A DNA stretch of 18,130 nucleotides from Acidobacteriota bacterium (GTDB taxonomy: Bacteria; Acidobacteriota; Thermoanaerobaculia; Multivoradales; JAHEKO01), in contig JAOTZA010000026.1 in NCBI GenBank assembly GCA_029861655.1, positions 1 to 18,130 on the forward strand, in the 5' to 3' direction. The notes under the pieces were generated by a model that saw nothing but the letters and a program-made list of their open reading frames with translations, did not search any database and was not told where the DNA came from. Position 1 is the stretch's first letter, and each line of letters opens with the position of its first letter. Below are positions 10,092 through 16,431 of this stretch, in pieces. Position numbers and translations under genes: made by a program.

Positions 10092-11293
10092 CAGCAATCC
10101 TCCCAGGCGAGAAAGTCCTGCTCGCCGCTTTTTATGGCTTTGGAAGTCTCTTCGAACTCGGTCCACGCCTTCCGGTGATCGATCCCCATCAGCTCCATCA
10201 GCGGACGCATATCGACACCGTGCCAATGCAGCTGGCAGATCTTGTAGGGATGAGCACCCATCGCCAGAGCGGCAAACTGGGCGTCGGACATCACCGGGAT
10301 ACCGACGTTGCGGCCGTGGGCCTGGGCCGCGAACTGGCTCTTGTCGAGCGTCGTCACACAGCCGGTGTCGTGGGTCAGGGTGACATCGGGGTCGGCCTCT
10401 TCCTTCATGCGTTCGATCTTGCGGATGGTGGCAAAGGAGCGTGAGAAATCTCGGCTCACCAGAATGTGGCGAAAGCCGAACCCACAGCAGTCGTGCCAGG
10501 TCGAGTAATCAGCTACCTCGGCTCCCAAAGCCTTGACCAGCGCGCTGACGATGGCGGTGCGCTGTCCGTCGTAGAGCTCCTTGTCGTAGACCGCGTCCTC
10601 GACAACGAGCTTGTGGTAGTGGCAGGCAGGGTGCACGGTGGCCGTGATGCCGCTGAAGTCCCTCACCTGCCGGGCGGCAATCTGGTCCCTCATCACATGG
10701 ATCCATTCGGAGTAGTGCACCACCTCTTCGGGGAACACCATGGGCTTGCCCAGCTTGTCGAGCACCCGGCGCGTCTGGTCGCGAAGCTTCTGGTGGTGCA
10801 GCAACTCTTCGCGCACCTCCTTGTAGTGGCCGTAGCTCGTGCCACAGTGGATGATCGGGTAGAAACCGTCCTCGTACGCTTGCGCGAAATTTCGCAGGGC
10901 CACCGCCGCCTGGGCGGCGGGGTTCGAAGTGGACGAAGCGTAGTAGTTCCAGGCCGTGCAGGACGTCTGGTCCCGCGGATCTTCGTACCTGTAGTCGAGC
11001 GCTCTGTGGAGCCAGAAGATCGAGGTCGAGTAACCGGGAATGTGGCCGCACTGGCCACAGCTTTTGTGATGCCAGGTGTTCTGCCTCGGAATGATCTTCT
11101 TGCGCCCGTACTTGGTGTCGACCTCGACCGGATCGTTCTCTTCGGTGATCCGGTGAACGATCAGCTCACCCTTGGCTTCGAGATCCAGAAGCTGATCCTT
11201 GTAGTACGTCGCCGGCATTCGATCGCCGCGGTCGAAGATCCGGTCCTTGGCTTTCTTGGGGGGGCCGGCTGCGCCGATGATGGGAAGACTCAT
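10091..11293 (-). CDS. shdrB1: sHdrB1, CCG-domain catalytic subunit
   Basis: A 400-residue protein of the HdrB family. Its second CCG repeat is intact: HPAC (C224), DCCGFGF (C269/C270), GC (C312) and C353. The first repeat is reduced, with CGQC (79-82), C112 and C150 but no CCG. HdrB proteins carry noncubane [4Fe-4S] clusters that act on heterodisulfides; in sHdr the substrate is thought to be the sulfur-loaded dihydrolipoyl arm of LbpA. An N-terminal stretch of about 70 basic/acidic residues precedes the cysteine domain. ATG at 11293 has GAGGTG five bases upstream. A 78-base gap separates it from sHdrC1; no promoter or hairpin stands out there. It is followed directly by sHdrA. Confidence 0.92.
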   Translation of the reverse strand: MSLPIIGAAGPPKKAKDRIFDRGDRMPATYYKDQLLDLEAKGELIVHRITEENDPVEVDTKYGRKKIIPRQNTWHHKSCGQCGHIPGYSTSIFWLHRALDYRYEDPRDQTSCTAWNYYASSTSNPAAQAAVALRNFAQAYEDGFYPIIHCGTSYGHYKEVREELLHHQKLRDQTRRVLDKLGKPMVFPEEVVHYSEWIHVMRDQIAARQVRDFSGITATVHPACHYHKLVVEDAVYDKELYDGQRTAIVSALVKALGAEVADYSTWHDCCGFGFRHILVSRDFSRSFATIRKIERMKEEADPDVTLTHDTGCVTTLDKSQFAAQAHGRNVGIPVMSDAQFAALAMGAHPYKICQLHWHGVDMRPLMELMGIDHRKAWTEFEETSKAIKSGEQDFLAWEDC

Positions 11294-11371
11294 GGAGTCA
11301 CCTCATGTCTCATGGTTCGCATGGTTGGGTTCGCGTCGCGGGGAGCGCGCCTTCGAGCGGTAAGCGGCAAG

Positions 11372-12094
11372 TCAGTCATCCATAACCGAATCCAGATCAT
11401 CTATGTCGTAGCCGTGCTCCTCGAGCAACTCCTCCATGACCTCTTCGAGAATCATGAAGATGCCCTCGTCGATCTGCTCGATCATCTCCAGGTTGCCAGT
11501 CAGCTTCCAGATCATGTAGAGCTCGAGACGGGTCTTCTCCGACACGTCCCAGGCAAGCTCGGTGGTATGCATCGTCTCGGGTGGAACCATGCGGCGCCAC
11601 ACATCGAGGTTGTCGGACACCTGCTGGACATCGGGGCCCCAGTCGGGGAAAAAATCCGGCTGCAGCATGTCGGGCGCCACCTGGGTGCCCGTCGACATGA
11701 TCTTGTAGATGATGCGGCTGTACGCCTTGAGCGCGTCCTTGGCGGACTGCAATCCGTTGTTGACAGCCACTTCGCGCATGATGGTAATGATGCCGCCGGG
11801 GTTGTTCTGCCGCGGGCAGCGGGTGCACGAGAAACACTGCGAGCAGTCCCAGACCGAGTCGTTTAGCAACTCGTAGAAGGCATGAACGTCCTCGCGCGCC
11901 ATGATCTGCGCAAAGACGCGCGGGCTGAAGTCGTAGAAACGCGCCGACGGGCAGGCGGCGACGCAAATACCGCACTCATAGCAGCCGTAGAGCTGGGTTT
12001 CCCAGCGCATGTCGGCCTTGACCTCGTCAAAAAGACGCTGTTTCTTCTCGACCGGAACGTCCTGGTACTGGATGTCCGCGTAGATCGACTCCAT
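11372..12094 (-). CDS. shdrC1: sHdrC1, two-cluster ferredoxin-like subunit
   Basis: A 240-residue HdrC-type protein. The first [4Fe-4S] motif is normal: C38/C41/C44/C48 (CYECGICVAACPS). The second reads CSQCFSCTRCP (C84/C87/C90/C93), one residue shorter than the usual CX2CX2CX3CP. The C-terminal half is helical and ends in a long acidic tail (EEVMEELLEEHGYDIDDL). It should relay electrons between sHdrB1 and sHdrA. ATG at 12094 is preferred, with AGAGG nine bases upstream; TTG at 12097 would add one residue. It follows the thioredoxin-like gene by 13 bases. Confidence 0.92.
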   Translation of the reverse strand: MESIYADIQYQDVPVEKKQRLFDEVKADMRWETQLYGCYECGICVAACPSARFYDFSPRVFAQIMAREDVHAFYELLNDSVWDCSQCFSCTRCPRQNNPGGIITIMREVAVNNGLQSAKDALKAYSRIIYKIMSTGTQVAPDMLQPDFFPDWGPDVQQVSDNLDVWRRMVPPETMHTTELAWDVSEKTRLELYMIWKLTGNLEMIEQIDEGIFMILEEVMEELLEEHGYDIDDLDSVMDD

Positions 12095-12107
12095 CAATCG
12101 TTTCCTC

Positions 12108-12422
12108 TCAGGCGGACACCTCTCTCGCCGAAGGGCTCCCTTCCAAGAGACCCAATTCCCGCAGGCCGTTCTCGAGCGCCCCCGGCTCCGGGGCTCCCAC
12201 CCAGCGCCGTAACTCGCTACCCCGGTCGCCCAGCACCAGGGTCGGGATGGTACGTATCTTCTCCGCGCGAGCCTCGGCGAGACCTTCCTTGTCTTCCAGA
12301 CTTACCGTGCGGATCTCGATCTCGGCGTGCTCTTCCCCGAGATTCCAGGCCTCGCGGACGGCTCGCGTGCAGCCCGAGCAGGCCGGATGTGTAAAAACGC
12401 GCAGGAGAAGAGGGCCTTCCAT
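12108..12422 (-). CDS. Small thioredoxin-fold protein with CxxC
   Basis: A 104-residue protein with the redox motif CSGC (C15-C18) at the start of the first helix and a cis-proline candidate at IPT (P60), the expected layout of a single thioredoxin or glutaredoxin-like domain. No signal peptide is visible, so it should work in the cytoplasm. Its ATG overlaps the lbpA stop by one base (TGATGG) with GAGGG close upstream. Placed between lbpA and sHdrC1, it may reduce the lipoyl arm of LbpA or a persulfide on a neighbouring transferase; that partner is inferred. The longer frame to 12452 would overlap lbpA and is not preferred. Confidence 0.8.
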   Translation of the reverse strand: MEGPLLLRVFTHPACSGCTRAVREAWNLGEEHAEIEIRTVSLEDKEGLAEARAEKIRTIPTLVLGDRGSELRRWVGAPEPGALENGLRELGLLEGSPSAREVSA

Positions 12423-12883
12423 CAGCCCTCGAAACCCTCGCAGTGGATGCACTCGCCGAGGTCGTGCTCGTCCATATAGGCGCTAAAACCCTCGATCGCC
12501 TCGGGGGCTTCGATACACCCCTCGAGCCCCTCGGCTCCTTCGACCGGCTTGAGGCGAACGATCCAGCCCTCTTTGTACGGACTGCGATTGAGGAGCGTGG
12601 CATCGGCCTCGACCGCATCGTTTCTGGCGACGATCTCGGCTGTCACCGGTGATTTGACCGGACCCACCCACTTGCCGCTCTCGACGGTCGCAACGCTCCT
12701 GCCCTGCTTGACCTGTTTGCCGGCCTTTTTGGGCCGGCAGTGGATGATGCTACCGGCCAGCGTCTGGGCGATATCCGTCATCCCGAGATCGAAGGTGCCG
12801 TCACCGTTGCCGCGGAGCCAGACGTTGAACTGCACGTGATAACGAAGATCGTCCGGCAACAGACAGTTCTTGACTTCGGCCAT
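12422..12883 (-). CDS. lbpA: Lipoate-binding protein LbpA
   Basis: A 153-residue GcvH relative of the LbpA type found with sHdr genes. The lipoyl-lysine is predicted at K71 in VATVESGKWVGPVKSPV. The N-terminal part (KNCLLPDDLRYHVQFNVWLR, MTDIAQTLAGSI) follows the sHdr-associated LbpA pattern more closely than housekeeping GcvH. A CIHC pair near the C-terminus (about 147-150) and C49 are extra thiols of unknown role. Dihydrolipoyl-LbpA is thought to present sulfane sulfur to the sHdr complex. The gene sits between DsrE3-like (13-base gap) and thioredoxin-like genes, with AGAGG five bases before its ATG. No gcvT or gcvP is nearby, arguing against glycine cleavage. Confidence 0.92.
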   Translation of the reverse strand: MAEVKNCLLPDDLRYHVQFNVWLRGNGDGTFDLGMTDIAQTLAGSIIHCRPKKAGKQVKQGRSVATVESGKWVGPVKSPVTAEIVARNDAVEADATLLNRSPYKEGWIVRLKPVEGAEGLEGCIEAPEAIEGFSAYMDEHDLGECIHCEGFEG

Positions 12884-12896
12884 TGGATCCTCTCAC

Positions 12897-13268
12897 TCAG
12901 TAGCAGAGGACCAGACTCGCGTCGAGCCCCTGATCGGTCATGTAGGCGGCCCCGACGACGCCGTCGCACTCTTCGATCAAGTCGTCCTCGGTCATGTCGT
13001 GGAGCTGCAGCGCGGCTGAGCACACCTTCATCTCGACACCCGCCTCTTTGGCCTCCCGAATAAAGTCGATGATCTTCTTGCCACCTTCTTTGGCGACCAT
13101 CTGCTCGGCCACACCCTTTTTCAGCAGCAGCACTCCGTTGATCTGGAAGATCATCTCGGCCTCGTTGTCCATCGCCGCCGCGATGTTCGCCATGTAGAAC
13201 GGAGTGGCGCATCGCTCCGGAGTCTCGGGCCCCGAGGTGACAAAGACGACGACATTTCCCTCATCCAT
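12897..13268 (-). CDS. DsrE3-like sulfurtransferase
   Basis: A 123-residue DsrE-family protein. The conserved persulfide-carrying cysteine is predicted at C83 in EMKVCSAALQLHDM, followed by a second conserved-looking C101 (EECDGVVGAAYM). Other cysteines are C20 and C122. DsrE3-type proteins of sHdr organisms take sulfur from or give it to TusA. It belongs to a relay block tusA-dsrE2-dsrE3-lbpA. ATG at 13268 has GGAG about ten bases upstream and follows dsrE2 by 24 bases. Subfamily assignment is by motif and context only. Confidence 0.85.
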   Translation of the reverse strand: MDEGNVVVFVTSGPETPERCATPFYMANIAAAMDNEAEMIFQINGVLLLKKGVAEQMVAKEGGKKIIDFIREAKEAGVEMKVCSAALQLHDMTEDDLIEECDGVVGAAYMTDQGLDASLVLCY

Positions 13269-13292
13269 CTCGCTGGTCTCCGCAAGCTTCGC

Positions 13293-13877
13293 CTAGACGA
13301 ACAGTGTGATGTCGGACTCGGCGGCGAATTCGAGAAAAGTGGCCGCCCCACCGAGCTCCGTACCCTCAATGAAGTCTTCTTGGCTGAACCCGAAGACATC
13401 CATGGTCATCTGGCAGCCGATCATCCGTACGCCACTCTCGACACACGCCTCGCGAAGCTCCTCGATGGTCGCAACACCCTTGTTTGCAAAGGTCTTCTTC
13501 ATCATCTTGGTGGCGAAGGTTTCGAATCCCGGCACGACCCCAGAGACCACGTTGGGGATCGGCCAGGAAAACTGCTGGAAGCCCTCGGGCCCAAAGGGCA
13601 TCTTCATCGGCATCGCCGGGTTGGACGCCGGCGCCACCTTGGCCTTCAGGTCCTTCATCAGCAGCGGCAGACCATAAAACGTGAAAAACACCGCCACCTC
13701 CATGTCGAGCGCGGCACCCGTCGACGCGAGAATGAAGGGAGGATAGGCCCAGTCCAGGGTTCCTTTCGAAGCGATGAGGGCCATCTTCTTCGGCTGGGGT
13801 GCCGGTTGGCGTTGCTCGTCACGAGCCGTCTCTTCGCTGCGTTCGGTCTCGGGGTGCAGTTTTTCGACCGGTTCCAT
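13293..13877 (-). CDS. DsrE2-like protein
   Basis: A 194-residue DsrE/DsrF-superfamily protein of the DsrE2 kind. It shows IASKGTLDWAYPPFILAS (35-52), VFFTFYGLPLLMKD (63-76), NPAMPM (86-91) and GCQMTMDVFGF (154-164); C155 is the likely active thiol, with C145 near it. Two hydrophobic stretches (about 45-57 and 60-74) are typical of DsrE2 and may touch the membrane. Residues 1-31 are a charged, Pro/Gln/Glu-rich extension. The start is ATG at 13877 with AGGAGG five bases upstream, 10 bases after tusA; the longer frame to 14030 overlaps tusA and is rejected. It probably moves sulfane sulfur to or from TusA. Confidence 0.88.
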   Translation of the reverse strand: MEPVEKLHPETERSEETARDEQRQPAPQPKKMALIASKGTLDWAYPPFILASTGAALDMEVAVFFTFYGLPLLMKDLKAKVAPASNPAMPMKMPFGPEGFQQFSWPIPNVVSGVVPGFETFATKMMKKTFANKGVATIEELREACVESGVRMIGCQMTMDVFGFSQEDFIEGTELGGAATFLEFAAESDITLFV

Positions 13878-13887
13878 CACGTCCTCC

Positions 13888-14130
13888 TTAGACCTTCTCG
13901 ACAAAAAAAACGAACTCCCCACCCCCCTCGCTCTGGTCAACGATCTTGTGGCCCGTCCGGCGACTAAACGCCGCGAAATCCGCCACCGACCCCGGGTCAG
14001 TGGCCACGACTTTGAGCACGTTCCCCGCAACCAAGGAGGTAATCGCCTTTTTTGCCTTCAGGATCGGCAATGGGCAGTTGAGGCCCCGACAGTCGAGTTC
14101 AGCATCGGGCACGAAAGCGGGTTCGGTCAT
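13888..14130 (-). CDS. tusA: TusA family sulfur carrier
   Basis: An 80-residue TusA/SirA-like protein. The signature DCRGLNCPLPILKAKKAI holds the active cysteine C19 in the CPxP motif, with C14 just before. TusA is a central sulfane-sulfur carrier in the cytoplasm of sulfur oxidisers. It is the first gene of the minus-strand operon, read from the divergent promoter at about 14221-14249, with a strong AAGGAGG four bases before the ATG. It probably exchanges sulfur with the two DsrE-like proteins encoded next and ultimately loads LbpA. Length and motif are typical; nothing is missing. Confidence 0.94.
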   Translation of the reverse strand: MTEPAFVPDAELDCRGLNCPLPILKAKKAITSLVAGNVLKVVATDPGSVADFAAFSRRTGHKIVDQSEGGGEFVFFVEKV

Positions 14131-14141
14131 GAATCCTCCTT

Positions 14142-14166
14142 CCGGATCATCGGATTCACCGGATCA
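14142..14166. repeat. Three tandem 8-9 base repeats in the tusA leader
   Basis: On the plus strand CCGGATCA occurs at 14142-14149 and 14159-14166, with a related CGGATTCA at 14151-14158 between them. On the tusA mRNA this lies just upstream of the ribosome-binding site. It could be a protein-binding site or a small leader element; function is unknown. Confidence 0.5.
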
Positions 14167-14182
14167 ACGAGTTCGAGGTCCA

Positions 14183-14196
14183 CCGGCAGGTGCCGG
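14183..14196. repeat. Dyad CCGGCA-GG-TGCCGG in the tusA leader
   Basis: A perfect 6-bp inverted repeat with a 2-base spacer lies in the predicted 5' leader of the sHdr operon, downstream of the proposed start point. The short spacer suits a DNA dyad better than an RNA hairpin. No ligand or protein is assigned. Confidence 0.4.
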
Positions 14197-14207
14197 AACT
14201 GAAATCC

Positions 14208-14225
14208 ATCGTGGCGCACCACGAT
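14208..14225. promoter_or_regulatory. Likely operator of the divergent sHdr promoter
   Basis: A perfect 7-bp inverted repeat, ATCGTGG-CGCA-CCACGAT, overlaps the -10 box and start region of the proposed tusA-operon promoter. An 18-bp dyad at this place is what an ArsR-family repressor would bind, and such a regulator is encoded divergently 44 bases away. Binding itself is inferred. Confidence 0.6.
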
Positions 14226-14249
14226 ATGCGACTTTTGGAATACGGTCAA
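14221..14249 (-). promoter_or_regulatory. Predicted sigma70-type promoter of the sHdr operon
   Basis: Read on the minus strand: -35 TTGACC (14249-14244), 17-base spacer, -10 TATCGT (14226-14221). Transcription would begin near 14214, giving a leader of roughly 80 bases before tusA. The -10 box is covered by the dyad at 14208-14225. Confidence 0.5.
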
Positions 14250-14261
14250 CCAGCGTATACT
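14233..14261 (+). promoter_or_regulatory. Predicted promoter of the ArsR-family gene, with overlapping dyad
   Basis: The -10 box TATACT (14256-14261) is close to consensus; a weak -35 such as TTTTGG (14233-14238) sits 17 bases upstream. The dyad ATACG-N9-CGTAT (14240-14258) overlaps this -10 and also the -35 of the opposite promoter, a layout suited to autorepression. The start point would fall at or next to the ATG at 14269. Confidence 0.45.
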
Positions 14262-14268
14262 TCCCGGG

Positions 14269-14652
14269 ATGACGGGCGGCCCAGCTCAGCTCGAGACCCT
14301 GCAAGAAGTTTCCCAAGAACTGATGGAGAAGATCGCCCGCCGCCTCAAGGCGATGGGGCATCCAACCCGGCTTCGAATCTTGCACGCTCTGGAGGAGGGC
14401 GAGCTCTCGGTCAGCGACATCCTGACTCGGGTGGGGGGACGCCAGGCCAACCTCTCAAAGCACCTGACGGTACTCCGTGGGGCCAAGCTTGTGACCAGCC
14501 GCCGCGACGGCGTGAGCGTGTGTTATCGGATCTGTGACCCCATCGTCTTTCGGATCTGTGAGAGTGTCTGCGACTCGCTCGAGCGCGAAGCCAGCGACGA
14601 AGTCGACAAGATTCGTCAGGCCCGCTCCCTGATGCTCGCGGGCAAGCCCTAG
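14269..14652 (+). CDS. ArsR-family regulator with cysteine cluster (sHdrR/SoxR-like)
   Basis: A 127-residue winged-helix repressor: LKAMGHPTRLRILHAL (27-41) is the typical ArsR first helix, the recognition helix lies at about 58-71 (GRQANLSKHLTVLR), and the wing follows (SRRDGVSVCYRI). Cysteines C85, C89, C97 and C101 are grouped at the end of the wing and in the last helix as CX3CX7CX3C. Known sulfur-oxidation repressors of this family (SoxR, sHdrR) sense persulfide or sulfane sulfur through paired cysteines. Divergent placement next to the sHdr operon and the dyads between them support that role here. There is no Shine-Dalgarno sequence before ATG 14269, and the predicted promoter suggests a leaderless message; ATG at codon 19 is an alternative. 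The inducer is inferred. Confidence 0.88.
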   Translation: MTGGPAQLETLQEVSQELMEKIARRLKAMGHPTRLRILHALEEGELSVSDILTRVGGRQANLSKHLTVLRGAKLVTSRRDGVSVCYRICDPIVFRICESVCDSLEREASDEVDKIRQARSLMLAGKP

Positions 14653-15030
14653 CGTCGATTTCCTCCCCACTCGAGCCCAACTCTTTTCGGTGGCCTCCAC
14701 CCAGCCCCGAGGTGGACCCCACGCTACCTTCCAAGGTGGCGACCCTCGCCCGACACTACTGCTACTTTTTACTCCAGAGGTGAAGGGTCAAAACACACCG
14801 ACCGTGACTTTCGAGTGACCTTGACAACACAGATCGACGCCAACTAATCTCTTTTGGCCGAAAAGTAATACTGTCCGTATGGACCTGCTCGTTTCAGCGG
14901 CGCCGCTTCACGCTCTTTCGTATCGTGCGGATCGGAGGGGTGGATGCCCGTCGCCTATGGACCTGTCTGCTAACCGGCCGGATACACTGCGCACGTCCCG
15001 TCCATCTCCCGAAGAATGGAGGCTCTGTCA
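14653..15030 (+). promoter_or_regulatory. Intergenic region and long leader upstream of the FadL-type gene
   Basis: No gene is supported in these 378 bases. A perfect -35 TTGACA (14821-14826) with an 18-base spacer and a weaker TAATCT (14845-14850) is the best promoter candidate, which would give a leader of about 170 bases. The leader contains a 10-base direct repeat TATGGACCTG at 14878-14887 and 14956-14965 and a perfect palindrome AGCGGCGCCGCT at 14896-14907. Small stems at 14696-14716 and around 14727 lack T-runs, so I see no convincing terminator for the ArsR gene. Confidence 0.45.
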
Positions 15031-16335
15031 ATGAAACACCTTAGAACCACAAGTTCCGGCGGGCTTGTCGTCGCGATCCTCGGCTTGACGCTGATCGTTT
15101 CCTCGATCCCGCTTTCCGCCACCAATGGATATCTCATCCACGGCATCGGAACCCGAGCCAAGGCCATGGCCGGCGCCGGCGTGGCACTGCCGCTCGACGC
15201 CCTTTCGGCGGGGACGAACCCCGCCGCCATCGCCTGGCTGGGCAAGCGCTACGACGCCGGCCTCGGTCTCTTCAACCCGAATCGTGAGTACACGATTACC
15301 GGGAACCCGTCCGGCTTCCCGGGTACCTTTGGACTGGCTCCGGGCAACGTCGAGAGCGACGCGACCCTGTTCTTCGTGCCCAACTTTGGAGGTGTCTGGA
15401 AGCTCAGCGGCCACAGCGCCTGGGGACTGGCCCTCTACGGGCAGGGCGGCATGAACACCGAGTGGCCGACCCGGACGTTTGGCGGTTCCCAGCCGACCGG
15501 GGTCGATCTGTCGCAGCTTTTCATCGTCCCGACCTACGCGACCAAGTTCGGCAACGAGCACCACGCGATCGGCATCTCACCGATCATCGCTTTCCAGACC
15601 TTCGAGGCGACGGGACTTCAGGCCTTTGCCGGCTTTTCGTCGGACCCGGCGAACCTCACCAACAAGGGTCACGACACCTCGACCGGGTTTGGAGCCAAGA
15701 TCGGTTATCTCGGGCAGTTGACCGACAACTTCTCGATCGGCCTGGCATACCAGACCGAGATCTCGATGGAAGAATTGGGAGACTACGCGGGTCTCTTTGC
15801 AGAACAGGGCGGCTTCGACATCCCGTCGAACTATGTCGCCGGCATCGCCTACAAGTTCGGGACCGGCGCGGTCTTCGCCCTCGACTATCAGGAGATCTTC
15901 TACACCGACGTCGCCTCGGTCAGCAACCCGTTTTCGAGCTTGCTGCCCCCCAGCTTCGGCGGCACCGGCCCGGTACCTCTCGGGGCGGCCAACGGCGCGG
16001 GCTTTGGCTGGCAGGATATGTCGGTGATCAAAGCGGGATTCGAGTGGGGCGGCGCCCCGTGGACCTGGAGACTCGGGTTCTCGACCGGCGACCAGCCGAT
16101 TCCGCCGAGCGAGGTCCTCTTCAACATCCTGGCGCCGGGTGTCATGGAAGAGCACTTCACTATCGGCTTTACACGGGAACTCGGCTCCGGCAACAGGGCC
16201 TTCAGCTTCTCGCTCATGCACGCACCCTCGGTCAGTGTCTCGGGAGCCAACCGGTTGGAAGCCCCGGGAGCTCAGACCATCACACTCGAGATGGATCAGT
16301 GGGACCTCGAGATCGGATATACCTGGGGTATCTAG
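15031..16335 (+). CDS. FadL/OmpP1-family outer-membrane transport protein
   Basis: A 434-residue outer-membrane beta-barrel. Residues 1-30 form a signal peptide (basic MKHLRTT, hydrophobic core, cleavage predicted after SIPLSA). The mature N-terminus TNGYLIHGIGTRAKAMAGAGVALPLDALSAGTNPAAI carries the conserved hatch features of the FadL family: GxGTRAKAMAGA and the NPA motif. Alternating strands continue to the end, which finishes with an aromatic-rich final strand (LEIGYTWGI). FadL proteins admit hydrophobic molecules; next to sulfur-oxidation genes a role in sulfur or organosulfur uptake is possible but is only inference. The start is ATG at 15031 with GGAGG eight bases upstream; ATG at 15016 lies before that site and is less likely. 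A hairpin follows the stop. Confidence 0.88.
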   Translation: MKHLRTTSSGGLVVAILGLTLIVSSIPLSATNGYLIHGIGTRAKAMAGAGVALPLDALSAGTNPAAIAWLGKRYDAGLGLFNPNREYTITGNPSGFPGTFGLAPGNVESDATLFFVPNFGGVWKLSGHSAWGLALYGQGGMNTEWPTRTFGGSQPTGVDLSQLFIVPTYATKFGNEHHAIGISPIIAFQTFEATGLQAFAGFSSDPANLTNKGHDTSTGFGAKIGYLGQLTDNFSIGLAYQTEISMEELGDYAGLFAEQGGFDIPSNYVAGIAYKFGTGAVFALDYQEIFYTDVASVSNPFSSLLPPSFGGTGPVPLGAANGAGFGWQDMSVIKAGFEWGGAPWTWRLGFSTGDQPIPPSEVLFNILAPGVMEEHFTIGFTRELGSGNRAFSFSLMHAPSVSVSGANRLEAPGAQTITLEMDQWDLEIGYTWGI

Positions 16336-16357
16336 CGACACCTCCTCGAAGATTCGG

Positions 16358-16390
16358 ACGGCCGGACCCTCTGGAGTGGGTTCCGGCCGT
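16358..16390 (+). terminator. Hairpin terminator after the FadL-type gene
   Basis: Arms ACGGCCGGACCC (16358-16369) and GGGTTCCGGCCGT (16378-16390) pair over 12 bp with one bulged T and an 8-base loop, 23 bases after the stop. A modest T-rich stretch (GGTTCGTTTA) follows. It probably ends the FadL-type transcript. Confidence 0.6.
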
Positions 16391-16431
16391 CGGTTCGTTT
16401 ATGCTCTAGGCCGTTCCAGTCTCGAGTTCTC

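Noticed and set aside
9033..12094. Methanogen-type heterodisulfide reductase
   Set aside because: sHdrA lacks the long C-terminal ferredoxin domains, and the neighbours are TusA, DsrE, LbpA and sHdrH rather than methanogenesis or hydrogenase genes.
14696..14716. Terminator after the ArsR-family gene (TCCACC/GGTGGA stem)
   Set aside because: The stem is only 6 bp with a 9-base loop and no following T-run, so it is not convincing.
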